Source: Lentzea sp. NBRC 105346 (GTDB lineage Bacteria; Actinomycetota; Actinomycetes; Mycobacteriales; Pseudonocardiaceae). From it: a stretch of DNA of 64,000 bases. This document shows positions 33,644 through 43,078 of this stretch, piece after piece (position 1 is the first letter of the stretch; each line of letters starts with the position of its first letter). Below the pieces are notes generated by a model, which was given only the letters and a program-made list of their open reading frames with translations, was not told where the DNA came from and did not search any database. The DNA is taken from NCBI RefSeq assembly GCF_030269605.1, contig NZ_BSTQ01000023.1, positions 108,934 to 172,933 of the forward strand, given 5' to 3'. Position numbers and translations under genes: made by a program.

Positions 33644-33692
33644 AGCGGAAGGGCCCCGGTGTGCGCACACCGGGGCCCTTCCGCTTTGTTTT
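33644..33692 (+). terminator. hup terminator
   Basis: A perfect 20-bp stem (33644-33663 with 33666-33685) closed by a GTGCGCAC palindrome and followed by TTGTTTTA. A strong intrinsic terminator. Confidence 0.9.
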
Positions 33693-33765
33693 ACGTAACG
33701 CCCGAACCCCGCGTGTTGCCCATTCAGCCCCGCCGAGTCGTCCTCTCGGCACCCCGGAACCGGTG

Positions 33766-34695
33766 CTACGGACGGGGTAGCGCGGAGGCGATGTAATGGG
33801 CGGAAACCAGGGTTGGCCAGCGCGAAGGCGAGTCCGAAGTGGACCACGTGCCGAACGGACGGGTGAAGGCCAGCATCCACACGGAACCCTTCTTGCACGG
33901 AATCTCGGAAAGCCGGATTCCGCCCATGTCCGCAAGGGTTCCGACGACGGACGGGATCACGCCGCCCTGCGACGACACGACGGCCCGGCCCTCGTCGGCC
34001 GCGATCTCCAGCAGGCGCACCAGACCGGCGTCCTGATCGGGCCAGTAGCCCTCCTCGGCCAGCCGCGGCTCCAAGACGGTGTCCACCGCGAGATCGTCCG
34101 CCACGGCCGCCACGGTGTCCACACAGCGCACCCTGGGAGCCGCGTGCACACGCGTGGGGCACCACAACGGCAAGAGTGAACGAAGGCCTGCCGCCTGCCG
34201 CCAACCGGCCTCGCTCAACGGCCTGAGATCGTCGTCTCCGGACCATTCGGAGCGCTTGCCGGCCTTGGCGTGCCGCACCAGCAGAACGACCGCCAGATCG
34301 GCCGGCAGGCGGGCGAACTCCGCCACCACGGCCCGATCGGCCGCGTACGACAGCAGGGAAGGCGCCTCCGCGAGGGAGACCCACTGGAGTGAGTCCACCT
34401 CGTTGTTCGGCACGAAAGACCCCGAAACCGCCTCGGCGGCGAAGTAATGGACATCCTTCGGGCGACCACGATCGACGTACGACACCGTTTGCAGGAACCG
34501 GCCCAGCACACACGCGTAACCGGTTTCCTCGGAAATCTCCCGGACCGCGCACGCCGGGACCGTCTCGCCCGCGTCGAGCTTTCCCTTGGGCAACGACCAG
34601 TCGTCGTACCGCTGCCGATGCACGACGGCGATCTCGACATCACCATCGGCGTCACGCCACAGGACCGCTCCCGCGGCCACGATCACATCCGACAC
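33766..34695 (-). CDS. Nudix hydrolase fused to histidine phosphatase (MutT1-like)
   Basis: 309 residues. The N-terminal half is a Nudix domain with a complete box (GKLDAGETVPACAVREISEETG, residues ~39-60). The C-terminal half is a histidine phosphatase with the catalytic RHA motif in LLVRHAKAGKRSEW. The fusion matches mycobacterial MutT1, which cleans 8-oxo-dGTP and also acts on diadenosine polyphosphates. The GTG start lies 2 nt past the ppk stop, so it is coupled to ppk, consistent with polyphosphate or nucleotide housekeeping. Confidence 0.9.
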   Translation of the reverse strand: MSDVIVAAGAVLWRDADGDVEIAVVHRQRYDDWSLPKGKLDAGETVPACAVREISEETGYACVLGRFLQTVSYVDRGRPKDVHYFAAEAVSGSFVPNNEVDSLQWVSLAEAPSLLSYAADRAVVAEFARLPADLAVVLLVRHAKAGKRSEWSGDDDLRPLSEAGWRQAAGLRSLLPLWCPTRVHAAPRVRCVDTVAAVADDLAVDTVLEPRLAEEGYWPDQDAGLVRLLEIAADEGRAVVSSQGGVIPSVVGTLADMGGIRLSEIPCKKGSVWMLAFTRPFGTWSTSDSPSRWPTLVSAHYIASALPRP

Positions 34696-34697
34696 GC

Positions 34698-36986
34698 TCA
34701 GCCCAACGCCCCGTGTTTGCGCAACAGTTCCATTTGGTGGTCGCGGACCTGCGTGCCGTCCGATGGCGCCGGCTCCCATTCACCGTCCGAACGCAGCACC
34801 CAGCACCGCGTCGACGGGGACAGAGCCGAGTCGAACATCTCCTCCAGCTGCGCGGTCAGCCGCGGGTCCGTCACGCGCACCTGCACCTCGACGCGACGGT
34901 CCAGGTTGCGGTGCATCATGTCCGCGCTGCCGATCCAGTGCTCGTCGCAGCCGACGAAGTGGAACACCCGCGAGTGCTCCAGGAACCGCCCGAGGATCGA
35001 CCGCACGCGGATGTTCTCGGACAGTCCCTTGATACCCGGTTTCAACGCGCAGATGCCGCGCACCACGACGTCGACGGGCACACCGGCCTGCGAGGCGCGG
35101 TACAGCGCGTCGATCACCTGCTCGTCCACGAGCGAGTTCACCTTGATGCGCACACCGGACGCGTCACCGGCACGGGCGTGCTCGATCTCCCGCTCGATCC
35201 GCTCCACGATCCCCTTGCGAACCCCGTACGGGGCAACGAGGAGGCTGCGGTACTCGTCCTGACGGGCATATCCGGTCAGCACGTTGAACAGGTCCGTGAG
35301 GTCCGCGCCGATCGTCGGTTCCGCCGTCAGCAGGCCGACGTCCTCGTACAACCGGGCCGTCTTCGGGTTGTAGTTGCCGGTGCCGATGTGGCAGTAACGG
35401 CGGATCGTCGATCCCTCCTGCCGCACCACCAGCGCCGTCTTGCAGTGCGTCTTCAACCCCATCAGGCCGTACACGACGTGCACGCCGGCCTTCTCCAGAG
35501 CTCGCGCCCACTTGATGTTCGCCTGCTCGTCGAAGCGCGCCTTGATCTCCACCAGCGCCACGACCTGCTTGCCCGCCTCGGCCGCGTCGATGAGCGCGTC
35601 CACGATGGGCGAGTCACCGGACGTCCGGTACAGCGTCTGCTTGATGGCGAGCACGTGCGGGTCGGCCGCGGCCTGCTCGATGAACCGCTGCACCGAGGTG
35701 GAGAACGAGTCGTACGGGTGGTGCACCAGCACGTCGCCCTCGCGCAGCGTCGCGAACACGCTCTTGGGCGTCTCGCGTTCGCCGAACGCCGGGTGCGTCG
35801 CGGGCACGAACGCCGGGTCCTTCAACTGCTTGCGGTCCACGCCGTACAACTGCCACAAACACGACAGATCCAGCAGGCCGGGCACGGTCACCACGTCGTG
35901 CGGGTCGACCTCCAGCTCGCGCAACAGCCGTTCGAGCATGTCCTCGGTCATGTCGTCGGCGACTTCCAGCCGCACCGGCGGGCCGAACCGCCGCCGCGCC
36001 AGCTCGCGTTCCAACGCCTGCAACAGGTCCTCGTCGCGGTCCTCCTCGACCTCGAGGTCCGCGTTGCGCGTCACCCGGAACGCATGGGACTCGATGACCT
36101 CCATGCCCGCGAAGAGCTCACCCAGATGCGCGGTGATGAGTTCTTCCAACGGCAGGAAGGTCGCCGACGACGACGTCCGGTCCGCCTCCACGCGCACGAG
36201 CCGCGGCACGTTGTCCGGCACCTTCACGCGGGCGAACCTCTCGCCGCCGCCCTCGGGGTCCCGCACGGTCACCGCGAGGTTCAGCGAGAGACCGGAGATA
36301 TAAGGAAAGGGGTGCGCCGCGTCGACGGCGAGCGGCGTCAGCACCGGGAAGACCTGGTCGGTGAAGTAGTTCGACATCCGCAGCCGGTCGTAGTCCGTGA
36401 GGTCGCCCCACGTCACGATGCTGATCCGGTGTTCCTCCAGGCCCGGCCGGACGTGGTCGAGGAACGCGCGGGCGTGCTGCTCCACCAGCTCCTGCGTGCG
36501 CTTGGAGATCCCGGCCAGCTGCTCGCGCGGGGTGAGACCGTCCGCGCTGCGCACGGTGAGGCCGGTGTCGTCGCGGCGCTTCAGGCCGGCGACGCGGACC
36601 ATGTAGAACTCGTCGAGGTTCGACGCGAAGATGGCGAGGAACTTCGCCCGCTCGAGCAGCGGTTGCGAGTTGTCCTCGGCGAGCGCCAGCACGCGGGCGT
36701 TGAAGTCCAACCAGGACAGTTCCCGGTTGAAGTACCGGTCGTCGGGCATGTCCGTGAGCGCGGTTCCGGACGTCACCGCCGGGGGAGCGGACGGGATCGC
36801 GCGCGGCGAGGTCGTCCCACTGGCCTCAGGCGTCTCGGCAGGCGCTGCTTTCGCACGCGTGGTGGACGCGCGCCGAGTCGCGGCCCGCGGCTGCGGCTGC
36901 CGTCGCGGGGTGACCGCCGGCTTGGTCCGCGCGCGGCGTTTGGGGGTCGCCTTGCCGTCGTTGTTCTCCGTGCTCACGCGATGCAT
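34698..36986 (-). CDS. ppk: polyphosphate kinase 1
   Basis: 762 residues. It reversibly transfers the ATP gamma-phosphate to polyphosphate. PPK1 motifs: YFNRELSWLDFNARVL (near 85), the phospho-His533 in YCHIGTGNYNPKTARLYED, and the C-terminal NIRVRSILGRFLEHSRVFHF. The first ~80 residues are a basic, Lys/Arg/Ala/Pro-rich extension not found in E. coli PPK. GTG at 36977 is an alternative start that is better spaced from GGAAG. Confidence 0.96.
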   Translation of the reverse strand: MHRVSTENNDGKATPKRRARTKPAVTPRRQPQPRAATRRASTTRAKAAPAETPEASGTTSPRAIPSAPPAVTSGTALTDMPDDRYFNRELSWLDFNARVLALAEDNSQPLLERAKFLAIFASNLDEFYMVRVAGLKRRDDTGLTVRSADGLTPREQLAGISKRTQELVEQHARAFLDHVRPGLEEHRISIVTWGDLTDYDRLRMSNYFTDQVFPVLTPLAVDAAHPFPYISGLSLNLAVTVRDPEGGGERFARVKVPDNVPRLVRVEADRTSSSATFLPLEELITAHLGELFAGMEVIESHAFRVTRNADLEVEEDRDEDLLQALERELARRRFGPPVRLEVADDMTEDMLERLLRELEVDPHDVVTVPGLLDLSCLWQLYGVDRKQLKDPAFVPATHPAFGERETPKSVFATLREGDVLVHHPYDSFSTSVQRFIEQAAADPHVLAIKQTLYRTSGDSPIVDALIDAAEAGKQVVALVEIKARFDEQANIKWARALEKAGVHVVYGLMGLKTHCKTALVVRQEGSTIRRYCHIGTGNYNPKTARLYEDVGLLTAEPTIGADLTDLFNVLTGYARQDEYRSLLVAPYGVRKGIVERIEREIEHARAGDASGVRIKVNSLVDEQVIDALYRASQAGVPVDVVVRGICALKPGIKGLSENIRVRSILGRFLEHSRVFHFVGCDEHWIGSADMMHRNLDRRVEVQVRVTDPRLTAQLEEMFDSALSPSTRCWVLRSDGEWEPAPSDGTQVRDHQMELLRKHGALG

Positions 36987-37045
36987 TCTTCCGCACTATC
37001 GGCCGTGACGCTCCTGCCGCGAACGACGAGACGGTGAACTCCTCG

Positions 37046-37243
37046 TCACAGAACCGGCCGGTGAACGGCGATCACCACGCCATCGGGCGTACGTTCAAGG
37101 GTCACCCGTTGACCGGGACGCAGCATCCGCCAGCCACCCGCGGTGACCGATTCGGCCGAGACGTCGACCAACACGCCGTCGTCGCGCAGCACCGTCGCGG
37201 AGCCGTCCGCGTTGAACCGCTCGACGGTCGCCTGTTCCGACAT
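37046..37243 (-). CDS. small conserved protein, cold-shock-like
   Basis: 65 residues (MSEQATVERFNADGSATVLRDD, then VLVDVSAESV and LRPGQRVTLE). The strand pattern resembles a short OB/cold-shock fold without the RNP aromatic motifs. TACCGT on this strand ends 7 nt before the ATG, supporting a leaderless transcript. It lies just upstream of ppk in the same direction. Function unknown. Confidence 0.7.
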   Translation of the reverse strand: MSEQATVERFNADGSATVLRDDGVLVDVSAESVTAGGWRMLRPGQRVTLERTPDGVVIAVHRPVL

Positions 37244-37266
37244 GGGAAGAACGGTAGACGATCGAA

Positions 37267-37280
37267 GGGTGGTCGCCGCG
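37267..37280 (+). promoter_or_regulatory. shared upstream element of the LVIVD pair, copy 1
   Basis: GGGTGGTCGCCGCG ends 25 nt before the ATG at 37306. The same 14-mer at 38819-38832 ends 25 nt before the paralog's ATG. The flanks are also alike, so the upstream region was duplicated with the gene or is under common control. Confidence 0.5.
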
Positions 37281-37305
37281 CGGAGAGCCGCACCACGCTC
37301 GGTTC

Positions 37306-38790
37306 ATGAAAGTACTCACCACGATGACGGCGGCCGCGCTCATCGCGCTGGCCGTCCAGGCACCTTCGGCGGCGGCGGCCGAACGTGCCGAGCGACCTCA
37401 ACTGGCGGCGGCGGCCAAGAACGTGAAGCTGCGGGCCGCGTTACCCGGAACCGAACGGGCGATCTCCATCGCCTTCATGGACTACGGCGGCAAGGACGTC
37501 GCGTTCGTGAGCGGTCAGTTCGGGCTCAAGTCGTTCGACGTCACCGACCTCGACCACCCGAAGCTCCTCGACCACCTCACCAACTCCGAGCTCGCGCTCC
37601 CCGGTGACGACCCGAGCAAGGGGTTCTGGGAGAACGAGGACGTCAACGTCGACCCGAGACGAAAACTCGTCTTCATGGCGCGCGAGTCGTCCACGTTCGG
37701 CAAGAACAAGCCGGTCGGCACCTACCTGCTGTCGGCGCAGAACCCGGCGGACCTGAAGAAGATCTCCTTCCAGGAGCTGCCCACCGGCCACATCACGTCG
37801 TGCGTCAACGACTGCGACTACCTGTGGACGACCGGCTTCGACGGCTCTTCCGAGAAACGCGGAAAGGTCTACGTCACCGACATTCGCGACCCCAAGAACC
37901 CGAAACTCCTGCCGGTGTCGGTGGATCCGCGGGGCAAACCGGGCAGCAACCTGGTGACGCACGATGTTCAGGTCGACGCCGCGGGTGTCGCGTGGGTCGC
38001 GGGTGACGGGGGCACCCGCGGCTACTGGACCCGTGGAACGCACAAGGATCCGTTGACCGGCCAAGTACGTGAGGCGACCGCGGCCAATCCCGTGCCCTAC
38101 GCGGGCGGTGGCGTGCCGAAGCTCGACATGCCGAGCGGGTTCACGCACAACTCGCTGCGTCCCGTCGGCGCGACCGAGGCGGACGGACCGGTGCCCACAC
38201 CGCAGAACCCGGCGGGCAGCCTGCTGTTGCACACCGAGGAGTCCTTCGGGTCGTCCACGTGCAAGGACGAGGGCCGGTTCGTCATCTCGTCGTTGAAGGG
38301 CACGGAGAACGGCGAGGGCTGGGGCGACCGGCCGAAGAAGATGAAGACCGTCGGCATCTGGAGCCCGGACGACCAGGAGGGGACGCTCCCCGGCAACGTC
38401 GAGTGCTCCGCGCACTACTTCGACGTGAAGAACCGGATCGTCGCCTACTCCTGGTACCAGCAGGGAACCCGGTTCCTCGACATCTCCAACCCCGCCCGGC
38501 CGATCCAGATCGGCTACTGGCGGCCCGAGGGAGCGGTCTCGTGGGCGCCGTACTGGCACCGTGACAGTGTTTTCGTCGCGGACAACGAACGCGGCGTCGA
38601 GATCGTGCAGCTGACGCGGGAGGCGTTTGCCGCGCAGGCGAGCGGTACCAACGTCCAGCTCGTCGGTCAGCCGGCGACCGTCCGGAAGCTGCCGAAGCAA
38701 CGGTCGCCGTACGTGCCGAGCCCGGTGTACGGCCGGGCCTGTCCGATGATCAGCAGGCAGGGGGCGTGCGGTCCCGGTTCCTGCTGCTGA
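37306..38790 (+). CDS. secreted LVIVD-repeat beta-propeller protein, copy 1
   Basis: 494 residues. Signal peptide (residues 1-24, ending APSAAAA), then a propeller with LVIVD-type repeats: KSFDVTDLDHPKLLDHLT, YVTDIRDPKNPKLLPV and TRFLDISNPARPIQIGYW. The C-terminus ends in a Cys-rich tail (ACPMISRQGACGPGSCC). No catalytic residues are recognised; such proteins are surface or exported with unknown ligands. It is about two-thirds identical by eye to the next gene. Confidence 0.85.
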   Translation: MKVLTTMTAAALIALAVQAPSAAAAERAERPQLAAAAKNVKLRAALPGTERAISIAFMDYGGKDVAFVSGQFGLKSFDVTDLDHPKLLDHLTNSELALPGDDPSKGFWENEDVNVDPRRKLVFMARESSTFGKNKPVGTYLLSAQNPADLKKISFQELPTGHITSCVNDCDYLWTTGFDGSSEKRGKVYVTDIRDPKNPKLLPVSVDPRGKPGSNLVTHDVQVDAAGVAWVAGDGGTRGYWTRGTHKDPLTGQVREATAANPVPYAGGGVPKLDMPSGFTHNSLRPVGATEADGPVPTPQNPAGSLLLHTEESFGSSTCKDEGRFVISSLKGTENGEGWGDRPKKMKTVGIWSPDDQEGTLPGNVECSAHYFDVKNRIVAYSWYQQGTRFLDISNPARPIQIGYWRPEGAVSWAPYWHRDSVFVADNERGVEIVQLTREAFAAQASGTNVQLVGQPATVRKLPKQRSPYVPSPVYGRACPMISRQGACGPGSCC

Positions 38791-38818
38791 TCCCAGCCGG
38801 TTGGACCAGACCTTCGGA

Positions 38819-38832
38819 GGGTGGTCGCCGCG
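38819..38832 (+). promoter_or_regulatory. shared upstream element of the LVIVD pair, copy 2
   Basis: Identical 14-mer to 37267-37280 at the same distance from the start codon. It lies 29 nt after the stop of copy 1, suggesting a separate promoter or leader for copy 2. Confidence 0.5.
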
Positions 38833-38857
38833 TGCACGACCAAGCCACGCTCTGCTC

Positions 38858-40372
38858 ATGAAGGTTCTCGCAACGTTGACAGCAAGTCTGTTGCTGGCAC
38901 TCACCGTTCAGGGCACCTCGGCGGCGGCGGCCGAGGGCGCTCAGGACAAGGTCGAGAAGCCACGACTCCAGGCGGCGGCCAAGAACGTCCGGCTGCGCAC
39001 GGTGCTGCCCGGTACCGAGCGGGCCATCTCGATCGCGTTCGCCGAGTACGGGCGCAAGGACGTCGCGTTCGTCAGCGGTGAGTTCGGGCTCAAGACGTTC
39101 GACGTGACCGACGCGGACAACCCGAAGTTCCTCGACCACCTGACCAAGCAGGAGATGGCGCTGCCCGGCGACGATCCGTCGCAGCGCTTCTGGGAGAACG
39201 AGGACATCAACGTCGACCCGACGCGCAAGCTCGCGTTCCTCGCGCGCGAGGTGAACTCGTTCGGCCGCGCGCTGCCGGGCGACCGGCCGACGGGCACGTA
39301 CATCATCTCGGCGGTCGACCCGGCGGACCTGAAGGTGCTGACGTTCCACCGGGAGAGCACCGGCCACACGACGACGTGCATCAACGATTGCCAGTTCCTG
39401 TGGACGGCCGGTCGTGACCGCACGGACGCGAAGACGGGCCGGATCTTCGTCATCGACATCCGCGACCCGCGCAACCCCAAGGAGCTGCCGGTCGGCCTCG
39501 ACCAGCGCGGCCTCAAGGGTGAAGGCAAGATCACGCACGACGTGCAGGTCGACGCACAGGGCATCGCGTGGGTGGCCGGCGACGACGGCACGCGCGGCTA
39601 CTGGACCGAGGGGTGGCACAAGGATCCGCTGACCGGGAAGTACCGCCGCGCCACGGCGATCGACCCGGTGCCGTATGCGGGCGGCAACGTGCCGAAGATC
39701 GACATGCCGACGCGGTTCACGCACAACTCGTTCCGGCCGGTCGGCAAGACCCTGCGCGACGGCCCGAAGCCGACGCGCGAGAACCCGGCGGGCAGCCTGG
39801 TGCTGCACACCGAGGAGGCGTTCGGCTCGAACACCTGCAAGGACCAGGGCCGGTTCGTCATCTCGTCGTTGCAGGGCACGGAGAACGGCGAGGGCTGGTC
39901 CGGCAAGGAGATGAAGACCGTCGGCGTGTGGAGCCCGGACGACCAGGAGGGCACGATCCCCGGTGACGTCACGTGTTCCGCGCACTACTTCGACGTGAGC
40001 AAGCGGATCGTCGCCTACTCCTGGTACGAGCAGGGCACGCGGTTCCTCGACATCTCCAACCCGGCCAAGCCGATCCAGATCGCGTACTGGCGGCCGGACG
40101 CGGCGGTCTCGTGGGCACCCTACTGGCACAAGGACAACGTGTTCGTCGCCGACCTCGCGCGCGGCGTGGAGATCCTGACGCTGACCAAGGACGCCTACGC
40201 GGCCCAGGACAGCGGCGTAGGCGTCACGCTCACCACGGCGTACGCCAAGGAGAAGGTCAGGGACGGCGGCCGGCAGCGCCTGCCGCTCGCCCCTGATCCC
40301 GACTACGGCTGGGCCTGCCCGATGGTCGCCAATCGCGAAGGCGGCTGCGGCGAGGGCGAAGCCTGCTGCTGA
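38858..40372 (+). CDS. secreted LVIVD-repeat beta-propeller protein, copy 2
   Basis: 504 residues. It has the same order as copy 1: signal peptide ending GTSAAAA, AAKNVRLRTVLPGTERAISIAF, KTFDVTDADNPKFLDHLT, RFLDISNPAKPIQIAYW, and a Cys-rich end ACPMVANREGGCGEGEACC. The final paired Cys and the preceding CPM are conserved in both copies while the residues between them vary, suggesting the tail matters. I start at MKVLATLTAS, matching copy 1, not the longer frame. The 3' end overlaps the convergent acyltransferase gene by 70 bp. Confidence 0.85.
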   Translation: MKVLATLTASLLLALTVQGTSAAAAEGAQDKVEKPRLQAAAKNVRLRTVLPGTERAISIAFAEYGRKDVAFVSGEFGLKTFDVTDADNPKFLDHLTKQEMALPGDDPSQRFWENEDINVDPTRKLAFLAREVNSFGRALPGDRPTGTYIISAVDPADLKVLTFHRESTGHTTTCINDCQFLWTAGRDRTDAKTGRIFVIDIRDPRNPKELPVGLDQRGLKGEGKITHDVQVDAQGIAWVAGDDGTRGYWTEGWHKDPLTGKYRRATAIDPVPYAGGNVPKIDMPTRFTHNSFRPVGKTLRDGPKPTRENPAGSLVLHTEEAFGSNTCKDQGRFVISSLQGTENGEGWSGKEMKTVGVWSPDDQEGTIPGDVTCSAHYFDVSKRIVAYSWYEQGTRFLDISNPAKPIQIAYWRPDAAVSWAPYWHKDNVFVADLARGVEILTLTKDAYAAQDSGVGVTLTTAYAKEKVRDGGRQRLPLAPDPDYGWACPMVANREGGCGEGEACC

Positions 40373-41436
40373 TGCCTGACCCTCCTACGGGCGATGACCT
40401 GTCGCCCGTAGGAGATCATCGGCACCTCGACGGTCTTGTAGAGCAGGCTCGCGAGAACCAGACCGAGTGCGGTCACCGTGATCGCCTGAAATATCCCGGA
40501 AAGTTCCGGCACCGCGAGCGCGATCGCCGTCGCGGAGATCGTCTGCACCAGATAGAGCGAGTACGAACGTTCGCCCACAAACTGCAGCGGGCGCATCGAC
40601 AGGAATTTCTGAACCGGCCCGTTCGCGATCAACGCGGGCAGCAGCAGGAACATACCGGCGCTGTAGACCGGAATCACCAGCACGTGACCGGGGATTGTGC
40701 CGAACGAGCCGAGGAAACCGCAGATCGGCTTCACCGCGAGGTGCAGCCCGACGAAACCAATTGAGACGATCACGCTGACGACGGGATTCGTCAGCGGGCG
40801 CAGCAGAGCGAATCCGCGCGAGCTGTGCATCACCAGTGCGAGCGCGCATCCGGTGAGGATCGAGAAGTAGTGCATCGGCCAGCCGCCGTTGGGATGTGTC
40901 AGCGTGAAGCCGGCCAGTGCGGCGGCGACGATCATGCCGAGCGCCGCGACCGAGAGGCGGCGCTTGATCGCCACGACGCCGACGAGCACCACGAGCAGCG
41001 GCCAGACCAGGTAGAACTTCTGCTCCACGCCGAGCGACCAGGACTGCGCGTAGGCGTTGCCGGGCGCGAACTCGTTGAGGAACGTCAGGTAGTACGGCAG
41101 TGCCTTGCCCACGCCGTTGTCGTGGAAGAGGCCCGCGAGGCTGCCCGCGACGGTGACGGCGAGCAACACGAAGTACACCGGAAGAATGCGGAACGCCCGG
41201 CGCAGATAGAACTCCGGCAACGAGATCCGGCCCGTTCTCCGCTCTTCGCGCAGCATGAGTGTCGTGATCAGGAAACCGCTGAGCACGAAGAACATCTGGA
41301 CGCCAATCCACCCCTGCAGCCAATCCGGGCCGCCGTAGTGGAAGAACACGACCATCACCGCGGCGAACGCGCGCAGGCCGTCCAGAGCAGGAAATCGGCG
41401 CAACGCCAGGTAGTCGGCGTGCGTCAGGGAACTCAT
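40303..41436 (-). CDS. membrane acyltransferase (acyltransferase 3 family)
   Basis: 377 residues with about ten hydrophobic segments. N-terminal signature RRFPALDGLRAFAAVMVVFFHYGG has the family His; next come GVQMFFVLSGFLITTLMLREER and FYLRRAFRILPVYFVLL. These enzymes O-acylate extracytoplasmic sugars, peptidoglycan or lipids, or antibiotics. Acceptor unknown. The C-terminal ~25 residues are encoded opposite the end of the LVIVD copy 2 gene. Confidence 0.9.
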   Translation of the reverse strand: MSSLTHADYLALRRFPALDGLRAFAAVMVVFFHYGGPDWLQGWIGVQMFFVLSGFLITTLMLREERRTGRISLPEFYLRRAFRILPVYFVLLAVTVAGSLAGLFHDNGVGKALPYYLTFLNEFAPGNAYAQSWSLGVEQKFYLVWPLLVVLVGVVAIKRRLSVAALGMIVAAALAGFTLTHPNGGWPMHYFSILTGCALALVMHSSRGFALLRPLTNPVVSVIVSIGFVGLHLAVKPICGFLGSFGTIPGHVLVIPVYSAGMFLLLPALIANGPVQKFLSMRPLQFVGERSYSLYLVQTISATAIALAVPELSGIFQAITVTALGLVLASLLYKTVEVPMISYGRQVIARRRVRHQQQASPSPQPPSRLATIGQAQP

Positions 41437-41516
41437 GTGCGTGGAACTCCTCGCAGGGTGCAGTCGGGGTACAGACGTAAAGGTGCCGACCCTGCAGGAG
41501 AAGTTGCTCGGTTTGG

Positions 41517-42140
41517 TTATTTAGTGGCTGAGATCACGATCACTTTTGAGGTTTGCTCACCTAATCCGAGACCGCTCGCGACGCGCAGATCCTCGGGTGT
41601 GTCCACATCGCACCGCAGCGTCGGCCACGGCCCCAGCAGCGGCGTTGCGCCACTCGAAACGTGCTTTGCGGCGCTGTCTTCGCCGAACCGCGGGTCGAGG
41701 TCCGCGTTCGGCGCCGCGAGCAGCAGGGTCGTGCCGGTGTTCTGGCGGTCCGGGACGAACGCGCGCCGTCGCCCGGCGAGTTCGATGGCGGCGGCGAGCT
41801 CTTCGGGTCGCAGTGCGGGGAGGTCCGCCTGCAGTGCGCCCACGCGCGGTGAACCGAGCGCTTGTGCGCCGTGACGCAGGGCGGCGTTGAGGCCTGGCTG
41901 GGGCGGTTCCGGGATGGACTCCACGCCCAGTGCGGCCATCTCGGCGGCCACGGCCGGGTCCGATGTGACGGCGAACACGCGTCTCACGCCCTCGGCCCGG
42001 AGTGCCGCCGACACGGTGTCGAGGGCGAGGGCGAGCGCCAGGGCGGCGTGGGTCACCGGATCACCGGTGGCACCGGCCAGCCTGGTTTTGGCCCGGTCGA
42101 GCGTTTTGACCGGGACCACGAGGTCCACTTCGTCGCGCAC
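41517..42140 (-). CDS. fbiD: phosphoenolpyruvate/2-phospholactate guanylyltransferase
   Basis: 207 residues of the CofC/FbiD family, the first step of the F420 side chain (GTP plus PEP or 2-phospholactate). Motifs: DLVVPVKTLDRAKTRLAG at the N-terminus, LQADLPAL (metal-binding Asp), and DPRFGEDSAAKHVSSG. Usual length about 210, so I take the GTG giving VRDEVDLVVPVK, with GGGAG 9 nt upstream. Longer readings add a low-complexity Pro/Ala stretch. F420 synthesis fits an actinobacterium. Confidence 0.88.
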   Translation of the reverse strand: MRDEVDLVVPVKTLDRAKTRLAGATGDPVTHAALALALALDTVSAALRAEGVRRVFAVTSDPAVAAEMAALGVESIPEPPQPGLNAALRHGAQALGSPRVGALQADLPALRPEELAAAIELAGRRRAFVPDRQNTGTTLLLAAPNADLDPRFGEDSAAKHVSSGATPLLGPWPTLRCDVDTPEDLRVASGLGLGEQTSKVIVISATK

Positions 42141-42371
42141 GTGGCCATACTCCCTGATGCTCCGATAGGCCATGTCCGACGGATCCTGGTCGATGAGAGT
42201 CACGGGCGAGCGGTCCGGAGGCGGTGCCGCCGAAGTGGCCTCATACCGGGCGTATTCGGCCGCTTCGGCGGTGCCGCCTCCGGGCCCCTCGGCCGCGACT
42301 ATCGCGGGCGAGGATCCGTCGGACATGGCCTAGTGTGGCCGCAGGTCGTCAGCGTATGGAGGAGTGACCAC

Positions 42372-43076
42372 GTGGCTAGGGAGAAGGGTGGTTTCTGGGT
42401 CGGAGTCGCCGCGGCGATCGTCTACCCGATGGCCGCCGTGCTCGGACGGCACCGCATCCAGAACGGTGACCGGATCCCACGCACCGGGCCGGTGCTGATC
42501 GTGATCAACCACATCTCCCACCTGGACCCGTGCTACGACGCGGTGTTCGTGCACAAGAACGGGCGGGTGCCGCACTTCTTCGCGAAGCACAGCCTGTGGA
42601 ACGTGCCGGTGATGGGCGCGATCCTGCGCGGCGCGAAGCAGATCCCGGTCTACCGGGGCACCGCCGACGCGCGGAAGAGCCTGTTCGAGGCCAACCGGGC
42701 GGTCGAGGAGGGCCAGGCCATCGTGATCTACCCGGAGGGCACGATCACCAAGGACCCGGCGGGCTGGCCGATGAACTCGCGCACCGGCGTGGCCCGGCTC
42801 GCGCTCGACCACGACGTCCCGGTGATCCCCGTCGCGCGCTGGGGCACGCTGGACCTCTACAACCACTACGAGAAGCGCTTCCGGCCGTTCCCGCGCAAGA
42901 CCATCACGCACCGGGTGGGCGAGCCGATCGACCTGTCGGAGTTCCGGGGGCGCGAGGAGTCGATCACCTTGCTGCGCGAGGTGACGAACGTGATGATGAA
43001 CAGGGTGAAGGAGCTGCTCGCGGAGATCCGCGAGGAGCAGGCGCCCGAAGGTTTCTACAGCCCGAGGAAGAGCTGA
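42372..43076 (+). CDS. plsC: 1-acylglycerol-3-phosphate acyltransferase
   Basis: 234 residues. It acylates lysophosphatidate in phospholipid synthesis. The HX4D motif is His47-Asp52 (NHISHLDP), the glycerophosphate site is in IYPEGTIT, and PVIPVARWG follows. GTG start with GGAGG 9 nt upstream. It is first of the run plsC-gpsA; gpsA supplies the glycerol-3-phosphate. Confidence 0.93.
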   Translation: MAREKGGFWVGVAAAIVYPMAAVLGRHRIQNGDRIPRTGPVLIVINHISHLDPCYDAVFVHKNGRVPHFFAKHSLWNVPVMGAILRGAKQIPVYRGTADARKSLFEANRAVEEGQAIVIYPEGTITKDPAGWPMNSRTGVARLALDHDVPVIPVARWGTLDLYNHYEKRFRPFPRKTITHRVGEPIDLSEFRGREESITLLREVTNVMMNRVKELLAEIREEQAPEGFYSPRKS

Positions 43077-43078
43077 CC

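Noticed and set aside
41862..42371. N-terminal extension of the plsC frame
   Set aside because: It runs antisense through fbiD; the GTG at 42372 has a GGAGG site at proper spacing and the family length fits.
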